This document shows, one piece after another, positions 55,313 to 63,831 of a stretch of 64,000 nt of DNA; positions within the stretch are counted from its first letter, which is position 1; every line of letters starts with the position of its first letter. Made by a program: the position numbers and the translations under genes. Origin of the DNA: Agrobacterium albertimagni AOL15. GTDB lineage: Bacteria > Pseudomonadota > Alphaproteobacteria > Rhizobiales > Rhizobiaceae. The notes below the pieces were generated by a model, which saw nothing but the letters and a program-made list of their open reading frames with translations, made no database searches and was not told where the DNA came from. The stretch is taken from contig NZ_ALJF01000016.1 of the NCBI RefSeq assembly GCF_000300855.1, positions 121,069-185,068 of the forward strand. The letters are read 5' to 3'.

Positions 55313-55334
55313 CACATAAATATATCTTTATGTG
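55313..55334. promoter_or_regulatory. 22-bp inverted repeat upstream of metK, candidate SahR/SamR-type operator
   Basis: The arms CACATAAA and TTTATGTG form a perfect 8-bp dyad around a 6-bp centre. A single base change in the centre would make the whole site symmetric. It resembles the ArsR-type SahR/SamR sites described upstream of methionine and SAM-cycle genes in alphaproteobacteria. It lies 71 bp before the metK start. Confidence 0.5.
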
Positions 55335-55358
55335 AGTAAATTTTTCCTTCTGCGGACA

Positions 55359-55383
55359 CAAAAAAAGCGGCCCTGCGGCCGCT
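55359..55383 (-). terminator. Intrinsic terminator of the praR-like gene
   Basis: The stem AGCGGCC (55366-55372) / GGCCGCT (55377-55383) has a 4-nt loop and is followed, on the minus strand, by seven Ts (55365-55359). It ends the regulator transcript before the metK leader. Confidence 0.88.
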
Positions 55384-55407
55384 CTCTTTGTCAGGCGTAT
55401 ATTCAGC

Positions 55408-55824
55408 TCACTCGCTGTCGGCTTCGGCCGCCAGCGCCTTGACCAGATCAACGATCTTGCGACGGACCTTGGCGTCGCCGATCTTCACGAAGGCGCGGTT
55501 GAGCTGCAGGCCTTCGGAGGACGACAGGAAGTCAACGACATAATTCGAGCTGGAGGCTTCAGCCATGCCCGAGTTCGACGGCTGATCGCCCGGCGCATCT
55601 TCGAAGAAGAAGGATACCGGCACCGTCAGAATGTTGGAGATGTTCTGAAGACGGCTCGCGCCAACGCGGTTGGTGCCCTTCTCATACTTCTGGATCTGCT
55701 GGAAGGTGATGCCCAGGCTCTCACCCAGCTTCTCCTGGCTCATGCCCAGCATGGTGCGACGAAGGCGAATCCGGCTTCCGACATGGATGTCAATCGGGTT
55801 CGGCTTCTTCTTGTTCTCGATCAT
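55408..55824 (-). CDS. praR: XRE-family regulator, PraR/PhrR-like
   Basis: A 138-aa DNA-binding protein with a Cro/CI HTH at about residues 16-72 (GSRIRLRRTMLGMSQEKLGESLGITFQQIQKYEKGTNRVGASRLQNIS). A short helical C-terminal part (about 95-138) ends in KALAAEADSE. Length, HTH sequence and location between lnt and metK match the rhizobial PraR, a regulator of biofilm and root attachment in R. leguminosarum. The assignment to PraR is by context and memory, so the symbol is tentative. A terminator follows. Confidence 0.8.
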   Translation of the reverse strand: MIENKKKPNPIDIHVGSRIRLRRTMLGMSQEKLGESLGITFQQIQKYEKGTNRVGASRLQNISNILTVPVSFFFEDAPGDQPSNSGMAEASSSNYVVDFLSSSEGLQLNRAFVKIGDAKVRRKIVDLVKALAAEADSE

Positions 55825-55972
55825 TAATGTCGTCCTGACAAAATTGTTGGCGTTGCGACCATAACCTCATGCCCGCCACACCATAACGAGACGTTGTGCT
55901 CGCCATCGATGATCTTTCAGCATACTTGCAGATTACCGGTCTCAGCCACTATGCAATTTTAGGGGTTTTTGG

Positions 55973-57562
55973 TCAATTCGTCCGCCTAATAAAACCCAGA
56001 CTAGAAACCAAGGCCACAAGACTCAATGCCGCCAACACCAACCATAAGTTTAAATTATGGTTGTATGTGTTTCCTTCCGGAACAGAGGTTGCACCGAAGG
56101 TTGCATCAGCTGCGCCGACGGCATCGAGAGAAAGTCCCTCTATGACACGTCCATAAGGGTCGATAACGGCGGAAATGCCGTTATTGGCCACACGGATCAG
56201 CGGTACGCCTGTCTCGACTGCACGCAAGCGGGCCTGGAGGAAATGCTGGTAAGGGCCTGGGGTTGCACCGAACCATGCGTCATTCGTGACGTTCAGGATG
56301 ACACTGGCGCCGGCCAGATCAGGCGCAATTTCGGCCGGAAAGATCGCCTCATAGCAGATCAACGGATAAAGGCCGAGGCCGGAAGGGAGCTTCAGAGGCG
56401 TGCGGCTGGAGGCTGCGGTAAAGCCGCCGGGCAGGCTGATCAACTCCTCGATCCCGAATTCCCGCAACAGGCCCTCATAGGGCACGTATTCGCCGAACGG
56501 GGTCAGGTGAACCTTGTCGCTCGCCGCGAGGATCTGTCCCTTGTCGTCGATCATGTAGACGGAATTGTAATAGAGCGGCATCTGGCCAGCGCCGCGTTCT
56601 TCCGCCCGGACGGCGCCAGTCAGCAGGATCTGCCCGTCCTCGAGCACATCGCCGATCCGCGCCAGAGCGTCAGGGTTTTCCGTCAAGATGAAGGGGATGG
56701 AGGTCTCCGGCCAGACAATCACATCCGGCCGGGGCTTGCCTTCCTCAGGTGGCGCTGCCGTCAGCGCCAAATGCTTCTCGAAGATGCCGATGCGGTCCGT
56801 GTTCTCCATCTTTTGCGACTGATCGATCGATGGCTGCACGAGGCGGACAGTGAGCGTCTGATCCGTTGCCGCCACCGGCGCGACATAGAGGCGATATGCG
56901 CCGTAGCCGAGATGAGCGCAGAGAAGCGTCGCGGCCAGGAGCAGGCCGGGCCACGCCCCTCGACGCGTGCCGAGGAGTGCAGGTGCCGCAAAGACAAAGA
57001 CGGCCAGCGGTGTGATGGCGAGGACGCCGAGCACATGGCTCGACTGCATCATCAGGGGCACCGGCATGGCGGCATAGCCGATCGCGTTCCAGGGAAATCC
57101 GGTCGCGACAAAGCTGCGGAGCCACTCGGCGAGACCGAAGGCGGCAGCAAGTGCTGCGATGCGACCCATCCCGTCCGACCAGACGAGACGCGCAAGCATC
57201 GTGGCCAGTCCGTAGAAGATCGCGAGCACGGCGGGCAGGCCGAGCACCGCAAGCGGGATTGCCCAAGCGAATTCATCCGCTTCCAGAAGCAGGGCATTTC
57301 CGAGCCACCAAAGGCCGCAGACAAAATAGCCGAGGCCGAACAGCCAGCCCGTCCAGAAGGAGGACGACAGCCCTGCCCTTCCGGTTTCGGCATTGCCGGT
57401 CGCGCCGTCCAGCAGCCAGACCAGCAGCGTGAAAGAGATGAACATCGACGCGAAGATGTCGAAGGGCGGAAGGGCGAGCGCCCCGATTGCGCCTGCGAGA
57501 ACCGCGAGCCCTGCCCGCCTCAGTCCCCACAACAGCAGGATCCTCGTTGCCAAAGCCTGCAT
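55973..57562 (-). CDS. lnt: Apolipoprotein N-acyltransferase
   Basis: A 529-aa inner-membrane enzyme adding the third acyl chain to lipoproteins. An N-terminal half with about six TM helices is followed by a periplasmic nitrilase-like domain, triad Glu286 (IVWPETSIPF), Lys350 (SDKVHLTPFGEY) and Cys403 (YPLICYEAIFP). The last TM is near residues 510-525. I chose ATG 57562 (RBS AAGGGG), two codons after the GTG in frame at 57568. It precedes praR in the same direction. Confidence 0.95.
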   Translation of the reverse strand: MQALATRILLLWGLRRAGLAVLAGAIGALALPPFDIFASMFISFTLLVWLLDGATGNAETGRAGLSSSFWTGWLFGLGYFVCGLWWLGNALLLEADEFAWAIPLAVLGLPAVLAIFYGLATMLARLVWSDGMGRIAALAAAFGLAEWLRSFVATGFPWNAIGYAAMPVPLMMQSSHVLGVLAITPLAVFVFAAPALLGTRRGAWPGLLLAATLLCAHLGYGAYRLYVAPVAATDQTLTVRLVQPSIDQSQKMENTDRIGIFEKHLALTAAPPEEGKPRPDVIVWPETSIPFILTENPDALARIGDVLEDGQILLTGAVRAEERGAGQMPLYYNSVYMIDDKGQILAASDKVHLTPFGEYVPYEGLLREFGIEELISLPGGFTAASSRTPLKLPSGLGLYPLICYEAIFPAEIAPDLAGASVILNVTNDAWFGATPGPYQHFLQARLRAVETGVPLIRVANNGISAVIDPYGRVIEGLSLDAVGAADATFGATSVPEGNTYNHNLNLWLVLAALSLVALVSSLGFIRRTN

Positions 57563-57651
57563 GTCCACCCCTTTTGCCCCGAATCAATCGCGGGCAGTCT
57601 CCCAAAAAACGGAGGCCATGTCGCGGTATTCGGTGCCGAGAGTGGCGGCCG

Positions 57652-58944
57652 TCAGGCTGACGATCGCTCGGCGCTTTCCATCTCTGTCACCGGGGTTTCC
57701 GGGGCCGGCTCGGCGGCGGGTGGTGTTTCGACCTTCGGTGCGCGCGGCTTGGCAGGAGCCCTTGTCCGCGGCTTTGCCGCAGTCTCACCCGATGCGGGCG
57801 CGGAGGCCTTCGCGGCCTTTGCCTCGGCAGCCTCGTCCGCACGCACCTCGACATCACCTTTGGTCGTCGAACGACGGCGGGCGCCGGCGCGCTTGCGGCC
57901 GATCCGGACGCGCTTGATGCGCCGGGGATCCGCATCCAGAATATGGAATTCGAAGCCGGGCATTGCCTGCACGACTTCGCCACGCGCCGGAATGCGTCCG
58001 AGCGCCGAGAAGATCAGACCACCCAGCGTATCGACGTCTTCGATCCGGTCGGCAATGTCGAAATCCGGGCCGATCGCTTCGGCGATCTCTTCCAGTTCGA
58101 CGCGTGCATCGGCGATAATGACGTCGTCGGAGACGCGGCTGAACATGACTTCTTCGTCGTCGTGTTCGTCATCGATATCGCCGATGACCATTTCGACGAT
58201 GTCCTCGTGGCTGACGAGTCCGTCCGTGCCACCATATTCGTCGATCACGAGTGCCATCTGGGTGCGGGCTGCCTGCATGCGGCTCATCAGGTCGGATGCA
58301 AGCATCGAGGGCGGCACGAAAAGGATGGAGCGGATGATGCCGGCTTCGGCAACCGTCTTGCTCAGATCGATGCGGGCAAGATCGAAATCCATCTTCGGTT
58401 TGGCCGACTTTTCGACCTTCTCAGCCTTCTCGCCGCCATTTGCTCCGTTGGCTGCCTTGGCAGCCACGCGCCGGCGGCTGCGAGCCTGCTTGGTGACGTA
58501 GGAGAGCAGATCACGGATGTGGACCATGCCGCGCGGATCGTCCAGCGTATCGGCATAGACGGGCATGCGCGAGCGACCGGACACATCGAAGATGGTCATC
58601 AACTCGCCGATGGTGACGCTCTGGTCAACCGCTTCGATATCGACACGCGGTACCATGATGTCCTCGACGCGGACCTCACGGAAGCGGAGGATGTTGTTGA
58701 GCATCGCCCGCTCTTCGGGCGTGAAAGCTTCTCCGAGGCTGGCATCGGCGCTCAGGGCGACCGTCAGATCTTCGCGCAGGCTCGTGGAGGAGGATGGCTT
58801 CAGAATACGGCCCAATCGGGCCCAGAAGGAAGGATGTTGGCGTGCCGAGCTTTCCGCTCGGTAAGGACTACTGCCCTCGTCCGAAGACGATCCTTCGTTA
58901 CTCTCTTTGGCCTCAGGGGCCGATTTCGTTGCAAAATCGCTCAT
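57652..58944 (-). CDS. corC: CorC/HlyC-family CBS-domain protein with extended C-terminal tail
   Basis: A 430-aa protein with no TM (DUF21) domain, hence CorC rather than CorB type. It has a CBS pair (about residues 90-250) with EDIMVPRVDIEAVDQSVT and DRGRSRMPVYADTLDDPRGMVH-like elements, then the CorC_HlyC transporter-associated domain (about 255-340). A basic, Ala/Pro/Lys-rich tail of about 85 residues follows, which is not usual for the family. A long low-complexity insert (about 155-180) lies between the CBS motifs. The family is tied to magnesium/cobalt handling, but the role is uncertain. Confidence 0.85.
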   Translation of the reverse strand: MSDFATKSAPEAKESNEGSSSDEGSSPYRAESSARQHPSFWARLGRILKPSSSTSLREDLTVALSADASLGEAFTPEERAMLNNILRFREVRVEDIMVPRVDIEAVDQSVTIGELMTIFDVSGRSRMPVYADTLDDPRGMVHIRDLLSYVTKQARSRRRVAAKAANGANGGEKAEKVEKSAKPKMDFDLARIDLSKTVAEAGIIRSILFVPPSMLASDLMSRMQAARTQMALVIDEYGGTDGLVSHEDIVEMVIGDIDDEHDDEEVMFSRVSDDVIIADARVELEEIAEAIGPDFDIADRIEDVDTLGGLIFSALGRIPARGEVVQAMPGFEFHILDADPRRIKRVRIGRKRAGARRRSTTKGDVEVRADEAAEAKAAKASAPASGETAAKPRTRAPAKPRAPKVETPPAAEPAPETPVTEMESAERSSA

Positions 58945-58956
58945 TGTTCCAGACTA

Positions 58957-59463
58957 TCAGATGGGGTCCTGCCCCGCATAGGGGTCAGATAGGCCAAGTT
59001 CTGCCAGAATGCGAGTCTCCAGCGCTTCCATTTTTTCGGCGTCATCGTTTTCGATGTGATCGTAGCCGAACAGATGCAGGAAGCCATGCACCATCAGGTG
59101 GGTCAGATGATCCTCGAAACTCTTTTCGAGATCAACGGCTTCACGCTCCACTGTCTCGCGGGCGATGATGATATCGCCGAGCATCGGACCGGGCATCTTG
59201 CCTGGGGTCAGCGGGAAAGCGGGAAAAGACAGGACATTGGTCGGCTTGTCCTTGTCGCGCCATTCGGCGTTGATCTCGCGGATCATCTCGTCGTCGCCGA
59301 AGACGAGCGAAACCTCTGTCGGCTGCGTCGGAAAGGGCTGAGCTTCTTTCGTAGCGATATAGGTTTCTGCCGCACCGAGCACGCGTTGAGCTAAAGCCTC
59401 CAACGCGGTCTCATCTGCCCAACCGTCGCTCTCGACGGCAATCTGTATGTCCAACTGGCTCAT
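58957..59463 (-). CDS. ybeY: Endoribonuclease YbeY (rRNA maturation factor)
   Basis: A 168-aa single-strand-specific metalloendoribonuclease of 16S rRNA 3' maturation. The metal motif HLMVHGFLHLFGYDH (His3 triad) is near residues 122-136 and the Arg in the NAEWRDKDKPTNVLSFP region is present. ATG 59463 is 20 bp past the phoH stop codon. Part of the conserved phoH-ybeY-corC order. Confidence 0.95.
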   Translation of the reverse strand: MSQLDIQIAVESDGWADETALEALAQRVLGAAETYIATKEAQPFPTQPTEVSLVFGDDEMIREINAEWRDKDKPTNVLSFPAFPLTPGKMPGPMLGDIIIARETVEREAVDLEKSFEDHLTHLMVHGFLHLFGYDHIENDDAEKMEALETRILAELGLSDPYAGQDPI

Positions 59464-59483
59464 CGTGTGATCGCAGAGCGGGC

Positions 59484-60539
59484 TTAGTGCTCGCTCTGCT
59501 CGCTCTCGTCCTGTACCTTGTACTTGGCGTCATAGGCCTGCACGATGCGGCCGACAAGCGGATGACGCACAACGTCGGTGTCCTTGAAGCGGACCACCGA
59601 CACGCCTTCCACACCCTTGAGAACGGTCAAAGCCTCCACCAGACCTGAGGTCACGCCGCGCGGCAGGTCGACCTGGCTCGGGTCGCCGGTGATGATCATG
59701 CGACCGTTTTCACCGAGGCGGGTGAGGAACATCTTCATCTGCATCGAGGTGGTGTTCTGCGCCTCGTCGAGGATGATTGCGGCATTGGCAAGTGTGCGGC
59801 CGCGCATGAAGGCGAGCGGGGCAATTTCGATGACGCCCGCCGTAATGGCACGCTCCACCTTGTCGCCTGGGATCATGTCATAGAGCGCATCATAGAGCGG
59901 GCGCAGATACGGATCGACCTTTTCCTTCATGTCGCCGGGCAGGAAGCCGAGGCGCTCACCGGCTTCGACGGCCGGGCGCGTCAGGACGATGCGATCGACA
60001 ACGCCACGCTCCAGCAGCTGGGCGGCGTGGGCAACGGCGAGATAGGTCTTGCCGGTGCCGGCCGGGCCAACGCCAAAGACCATTTCCGACCGCTCCAGCG
60101 CGCGCATGTAGGCGTCCTGGGTCGGGGTGCGGGCCGCGATCGTCTTCTTGCGCGTGGAGATCTGCGCCATGGACAGCTTTGCCTTGCGCTCCAGCGTCGG
60201 AAGCGACAGCTGGTCGTCGGCGGCGACCGCCATGCGGATCGCACCTTCGACGTCGGAGGCTTCCACCGATACGCCGCTCTGAAGGCGGGCATAGAGGAAA
60301 TCGAGCGCACGGCGGGCCTGGTTGGTTGCCTGCAGCTCGCCCGTAATGGCAACAGAATTGCCACGGGCACGAGCCTCGATCTGCAGGCGCTGCTCGAGAA
60401 GTTTCAGATGCTGGTCGAACTGGCCAAAGAGCTCGCTCGCAAGCCTGTTGTTCTCGAACGTCAAAATGAAGTGATTGGCGTCGGTCGCAGTTGTGCGGAC
60501 ATTGCGCGAGGGTGAAGAAACCACTTCTGTTGCGTTCAA
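59484..60539 (-). CDS. PhoH-family ATPase
   Basis: A 351-aa predicted ATP-binding protein. An N-terminal KH-like/PINc-independent region precedes the PhoH domain with Walker A GPAGTGKT (residues 158-165), Walker B ILDEAQN and the TGDPSQVDLP sensor. Start is TTG 60539, supported by a CAGGAG RBS nine bases upstream; no ATG exists between it and conserved residues. It is linked to ybeY, and the two are thought to act in RNA handling. The miaB gene lies immediately upstream on the same strand. Confidence 0.9.
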   Translation of the reverse strand: MNATEVVSSPSRNVRTTATDANHFILTFENNRLASELFGQFDQHLKLLEQRLQIEARARGNSVAITGELQATNQARRALDFLYARLQSGVSVEASDVEGAIRMAVAADDQLSLPTLERKAKLSMAQISTRKKTIAARTPTQDAYMRALERSEMVFGVGPAGTGKTYLAVAHAAQLLERGVVDRIVLTRPAVEAGERLGFLPGDMKEKVDPYLRPLYDALYDMIPGDKVERAITAGVIEIAPLAFMRGRTLANAAIILDEAQNTTSMQMKMFLTRLGENGRMIITGDPSQVDLPRGVTSGLVEALTVLKGVEGVSVVRFKDTDVVRHPLVGRIVQAYDAKYKVQDESEQSEH

Positions 60540-60579
60540 GCGATCAGGCTCCTGTTGCGATCAGGTTCAGGCCCTCACT

Positions 60580-61974
60580 CTAACCCTCTGCCACCTCGGC
60601 AAACAAGCTGTTTGGGCCGGCTGCGGTGATTCGTACCTGTATAATGTCACCGATTTGCGATGACTTTGCATCAACATTCACAGACTGCAGCCAAGGCGAT
60701 CGACCGATCAACTGACCCGGCATGCGACCCGGCTTCTCCAGAAGCAAATCGATGGTCTTGCCGATCATCGACTGCATGAAGGCCTGCTGCTGTTCCAGCA
60801 ACAGCGCCTGGAGCCGTGCCAGGCGTTCGGTCTTCACATCCTCGGCAACATGATCCGGCAGATCGGCACCGGGTGTTCCAGGACGTGTCGAATACTTGAA
60901 CGAATAAGCCTGCGCGTAGTTCACTTCGCGGACGAGATTCATCGTGTCCTCGAAGTCCTGATCCGTTTCGCCTGGGAAACCGACGATGAAATCGCCCGAC
61001 AGCGCGATGTCAGGACGGACAGAACGGATGCGCTCGATGAGGGCGACATATTCGGAGGCCTTGTGGCGCCGGTTCATGGCTTTCAGGATCCGGTCGGATC
61101 CGGATTGCACCGGAAGATGCAGATAGGGCATCAGCATCCTGAGATCGCGATGCGCCTCGATCAGGCGGTCATCCATGTCGCGCGGATGGCTGGTGGTGTA
61201 GCGCAGGCGTGCCAGGCCCGGGATCTGGGCAAGCTTGTAGAGCAGATCACCGAGGCCGATCGCCATGCCTTGCTCGTCCTCGCCATGCCAGGCATTGACG
61301 TTCTGGCCGAGGAGCGTCAGTTCGCGCACGCCGCTATCGACCAGCCGGCGGGCCTCGGTCAGGAGCTGGGAGAGTGGGCGGGAGACTTCGGATCCGCGGG
61401 TATAGGGCACGACGCAGAAGGTGCAGAACTTGTCGCAGCCTTCCTGGACGGTGAGAAAGGCCGTTACCGAGCGCGGCTTGCCGATGACCTTGGTCGGGTC
61501 GGGCAGATGCTCGAACTTGTCTTCCAGCGCGTATTCGGTATCGACCACGCGCTCGCCGGCGCGGGCCTTCTGGAGCGCCTGCGGCAGACGGTGATAGGTC
61601 TGAGGGCCAAGCACCACATCGACTGCTGGTTCTCGACGCGAGATTTCCTCGCCTTCGGCCTGGGCAACGCAGCCGGCGACGCCGATCATGAATTCCTTGC
61701 CTTCAGCTGCGCGGGCTTTCTTGTGCTCACGCAGGCGACCGAGTGCCGAATAGACCTTTTCTGCGGCCTTTTCACGGATGTGACAGGTGTTCAAAAGGAC
61801 GAGATCGGCCTCTTCCATGACCTCGGTCGGGGCATAACCATCTACTGCCAGGGCATCGGCCATGCGGCCGCTGTCATAGACGTTCATCTGGCAGCCATAG
61901 GTCTTGATGAAGACCTTGCGCGTATTGGCGCCCGGCATTGGCGTTTCGGTGAGGCTCGCGGTTTCCTGGGTCAT
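60580..61974 (-). CDS. miaB: tRNA-2-methylthio-N6-dimethylallyladenosine synthase
   Basis: A 464-aa radical-SAM methylthiotransferase modifying A37 of UNN-decoding tRNAs. The N-terminal UPF0004 domain holds three cysteines, including Cys28 (TYGCQMN), LNTCHIRE and GVAGCVAQ. The radical-SAM motif [16 protein letters not shown] (CxxxCxxC) binds the second 4Fe-4S cluster. A C-terminal TRAM domain covers about 390-460. Length and motifs are complete. It starts at ATG 61974, with phoH 40 bp downstream and plsC 57 bp upstream. Confidence 0.97.
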   Translation of the reverse strand: MTQETASLTETPMPGANTRKVFIKTYGCQMNVYDSGRMADALAVDGYAPTEVMEEADLVLLNTCHIREKAAEKVYSALGRLREHKKARAAEGKEFMIGVAGCVAQAEGEEISRREPAVDVVLGPQTYHRLPQALQKARAGERVVDTEYALEDKFEHLPDPTKVIGKPRSVTAFLTVQEGCDKFCTFCVVPYTRGSEVSRPLSQLLTEARRLVDSGVRELTLLGQNVNAWHGEDEQGMAIGLGDLLYKLAQIPGLARLRYTTSHPRDMDDRLIEAHRDLRMLMPYLHLPVQSGSDRILKAMNRRHKASEYVALIERIRSVRPDIALSGDFIVGFPGETDQDFEDTMNLVREVNYAQAYSFKYSTRPGTPGADLPDHVAEDVKTERLARLQALLLEQQQAFMQSMIGKTIDLLLEKPGRMPGQLIGRSPWLQSVNVDAKSSQIGDIIQVRITAAGPNSLFAEVAEG

Positions 61975-62031
61975 GCGCCGCTATTTAGTGGTTTTCGGTG
62001 CGCGATTAAACCGAAAAGTTGGCCGCCCCGT

Positions 62032-62829
62032 TCAGCGGCGATGCCGTCCGCGCAGATGGGCGAGAAGCAGGGTGCGCAGCTGTTCCTCGATGCGGATGGC
62101 AAGCGCCTTGCGGCTGTCGCCTTTTTTGAACTCCACCGTCTCGCCGAAGGTCACGTCGACATCGAGCGCGCCGGCGCGCAGGACGCCCATCAGGTGCTCC
62201 ATTAGCCCGACATCACCCGGCCAACCAGCGATCGGACGGTGATAGCGGCCCATGGGCATGCCCTGGACGCGGGTATAGGCGATCGCGACGGGCTGGACAT
62301 GCACGACCGCATCGTCTTCGTCCGGCAGAGCGGCTGCGGCGGCACCAAAGAGCGACGACTTGATGCCGAGGATACGGTTGCCGTCCGAGGTCGTGCCTTC
62401 CGGGAAGAGCACGACGATTTCGCCATCGGCCATGCGGGCTGCGATCTCATTGACCTGATCGCCGGTTCGGCGCTTTTCTTCCCGCACGACGAAGATGGTT
62501 TTCTGCAACCTCGCCAGGAAGCCGAAGACGGGCCAGGAGCCGACCTCGGTCTTGGCGATGAAGGTGACGTCGGCGAGCGAGCCGAGGACGAGAATATCCT
62601 TCCAGGAGGCGTGATTGGCGGCGATCATCAGCGGACGGCGGGTGTCGAGCGTGCCGTGGACATGCACCCGGATGCCGAGGAACCAGAGGGCCAGACGATG
62701 CCAGCGGCGCGGCAAACGGCGGCGAAGCGGCCAGTCGAAGCGCAGCGCCAATAGCTGGACCGGAATCAGCAGCCCAGAGACCACCAGCAGCACAATGAGA
62801 TAGAGCCCGACCCTCAGCCAGTTGATCAC
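62032..62829 (-). CDS. plsC: 1-acyl-sn-glycerol-3-phosphate acyltransferase
   Basis: A 265-aa inner-membrane enzyme of phospholipid synthesis. An N-terminal TM (about residues 6-25) precedes the acyltransferase block I NHASWKD (His73, Asp78), block II AKTEVG-type and block III VLFPEGTTSDG. The start is GTG 62829, with GAGG five to eight bases upstream. A basic C-terminal tail (HLRGRHRR) ends the protein. In the conserved fur-plsC-miaB order of rhizobia. Confidence 0.9.
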   Translation of the reverse strand: MINWLRVGLYLIVLLVVSGLLIPVQLLALRFDWPLRRRLPRRWHRLALWFLGIRVHVHGTLDTRRPLMIAANHASWKDILVLGSLADVTFIAKTEVGSWPVFGFLARLQKTIFVVREEKRRTGDQVNEIAARMADGEIVVLFPEGTTSDGNRILGIKSSLFGAAAAALPDEDDAVVHVQPVAIAYTRVQGMPMGRYHRPIAGWPGDVGLMEHLMGVLRAGALDVDVTFGETVEFKKGDSRKALAIRIEEQLRTLLLAHLRGRHRR

Positions 62830-62859
62830 GCGGGCCTCACTGGCATGGCAGGCATCGGC

Positions 62860-63288
62860 TTATTTCTCGTCCTTCGACAGCGGAATGCCATAGAGTTCGA
62901 GACGGTGGCCGACGAGGCGGAAACCGTGTTCACGGGCGATCCGCTCCTGGAGCGCTTCGATTTCCGGTGAATGGAATTCGACGACTGTGCCGGTTTTCAA
63001 ATCGATCAGGTGGTCGTGATGCTCTTCCGGAACGGTCTCATAGCGAGAGCGGCCGTCACGAAAATCGTGCCGCTCGATGATGCCGGCATCTTCGAAGAGT
63101 TTGACGGTGCGGTAAACCGTCGAGATCGAGATCTTGGCGTCGATCTTGGAGGAGCGACGATAGAGCTCCTCAACATCCGGGTGATCGTCGGATTCTTCGA
63201 GGATGCGAGCGATGACGCGGCGCTGCTCGGTCATGCGCATGCCCCGCTCGGCACACAGCGCTTCCAACGATTTCAGGGCGTCATTCAT
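62860..63288 (-). CDS. mur: Fur-family regulator, Mur (manganese) type
   Basis: A 142-aa dimeric metalloregulator. Winged HTH (residues 10-85) with the recognition helix STVYRTVKLFEDAG; then the metal-binding HHDH at 90-93. Where E. coli Fur has the CxxC zinc pair, this protein reads DLKTG, so the structural Cys site is missing, as in rhizobial Mur proteins, which respond to manganese rather than iron. Only one Cys (Cys12) is present. I chose ATG 63288 since family members start here. The Mur call is by family and gene order, not measured. Confidence 0.88.
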   Translation of the reverse strand: MNDALKSLEALCAERGMRMTEQRRVIARILEESDDHPDVEELYRRSSKIDAKISISTVYRTVKLFEDAGIIERHDFRDGRSRYETVPEEHHDHLIDLKTGTVVEFHSPEIEALQERIAREHGFRLVGHRLELYGIPLSKDEK

Positions 63289-63332
63289 GGTGTCAGCATA
63301 TCCGCAGAAGGTCGGTTCGTCCAACCGACCGG

Positions 63333-63830
63333 TTAGCGAAGATCACGGCGCATGACAAGCGCGGAGGTCCGGCGACCGTTTTCGTCGGTGTAATAGGCCG
63401 GGCGCTCGCCGGCCTTCTCGAAGCCGAGCTTGCGGTAAAGCCCAAGGGCTGCGTGGTTACCGTCATCGACTTCCAGGAACATGGATTCACCACCCCGCGA
63501 CTTCGCTTCGCGCAGTGCCGCCTGCATCAGCCGCCAGCCGAGGCCGAAGCGGGCGACCTTGTCGCTCACCGCAATCGTCAGAATTTCCGCTTCGCCGGCG
63601 ACCTCGCGCGCCAGCACGAAGCCTGCGAGCGGGGCCTTGAAGATCAGCGTGTTGGTCTGCCAGGCGGCAAAGCCGAAGGTGTTGGGCTGCAGAAGCAAGC
63701 TCAGGAACTCGCCATCGCCCCAGGCTCTCGGGAAGCGCTGGCCATGCAGTTCGGAAACTGCGTGGCAGTGTTCGGAGGTCATGGGGACGATTTCGAACTC
63801 AGGCTGGCGGTAGAACAGGCTGTCGCGCAT
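63333..63830 (-). CDS. rimI: Ribosomal-protein-alanine N-acetyltransferase (RimI)
   Basis: A 165-aa GNAT acetyltransferase. The acetyl-CoA-binding loop VARFGLGWRLMQAALREA (motif A) and the C-terminal EVDDGNHAALGLYRKLGFEKAGERPAYY (motif B with the conserved Asn and Tyr) match RimI, which acetylates ribosomal protein S18. ATG 63830 lies 1 base from the tsaB stop (TGACATG); earlier ATGs in the same frame are less likely. The order tsaB-rimI is widespread. Confidence 0.92.
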   Translation of the reverse strand: MRDSLFYRQPEFEIVPMTSEHCHAVSELHGQRFPRAWGDGEFLSLLLQPNTFGFAAWQTNTLIFKAPLAGFVLAREVAGEAEILTIAVSDKVARFGLGWRLMQAALREAKSRGGESMFLEVDDGNHAALGLYRKLGFEKAGERPAYYTDENGRRTSALVMRRDLR

Positions 63831-63831
63831 G

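Noticed and set aside
55243..55358. A SAM riboswitch in the metK leader
   Set aside because: I find no SAM-I, SAM-II or SAM/SAH core pattern. The dyad at 55313-55334 better fits a protein operator.
56057..58501. An 814-aa plus-strand ORF antisense to lnt and corC
   Set aside because: Low-complexity, Arg-rich and without motifs. It is the shadow of two clear genes and a result of high GC.
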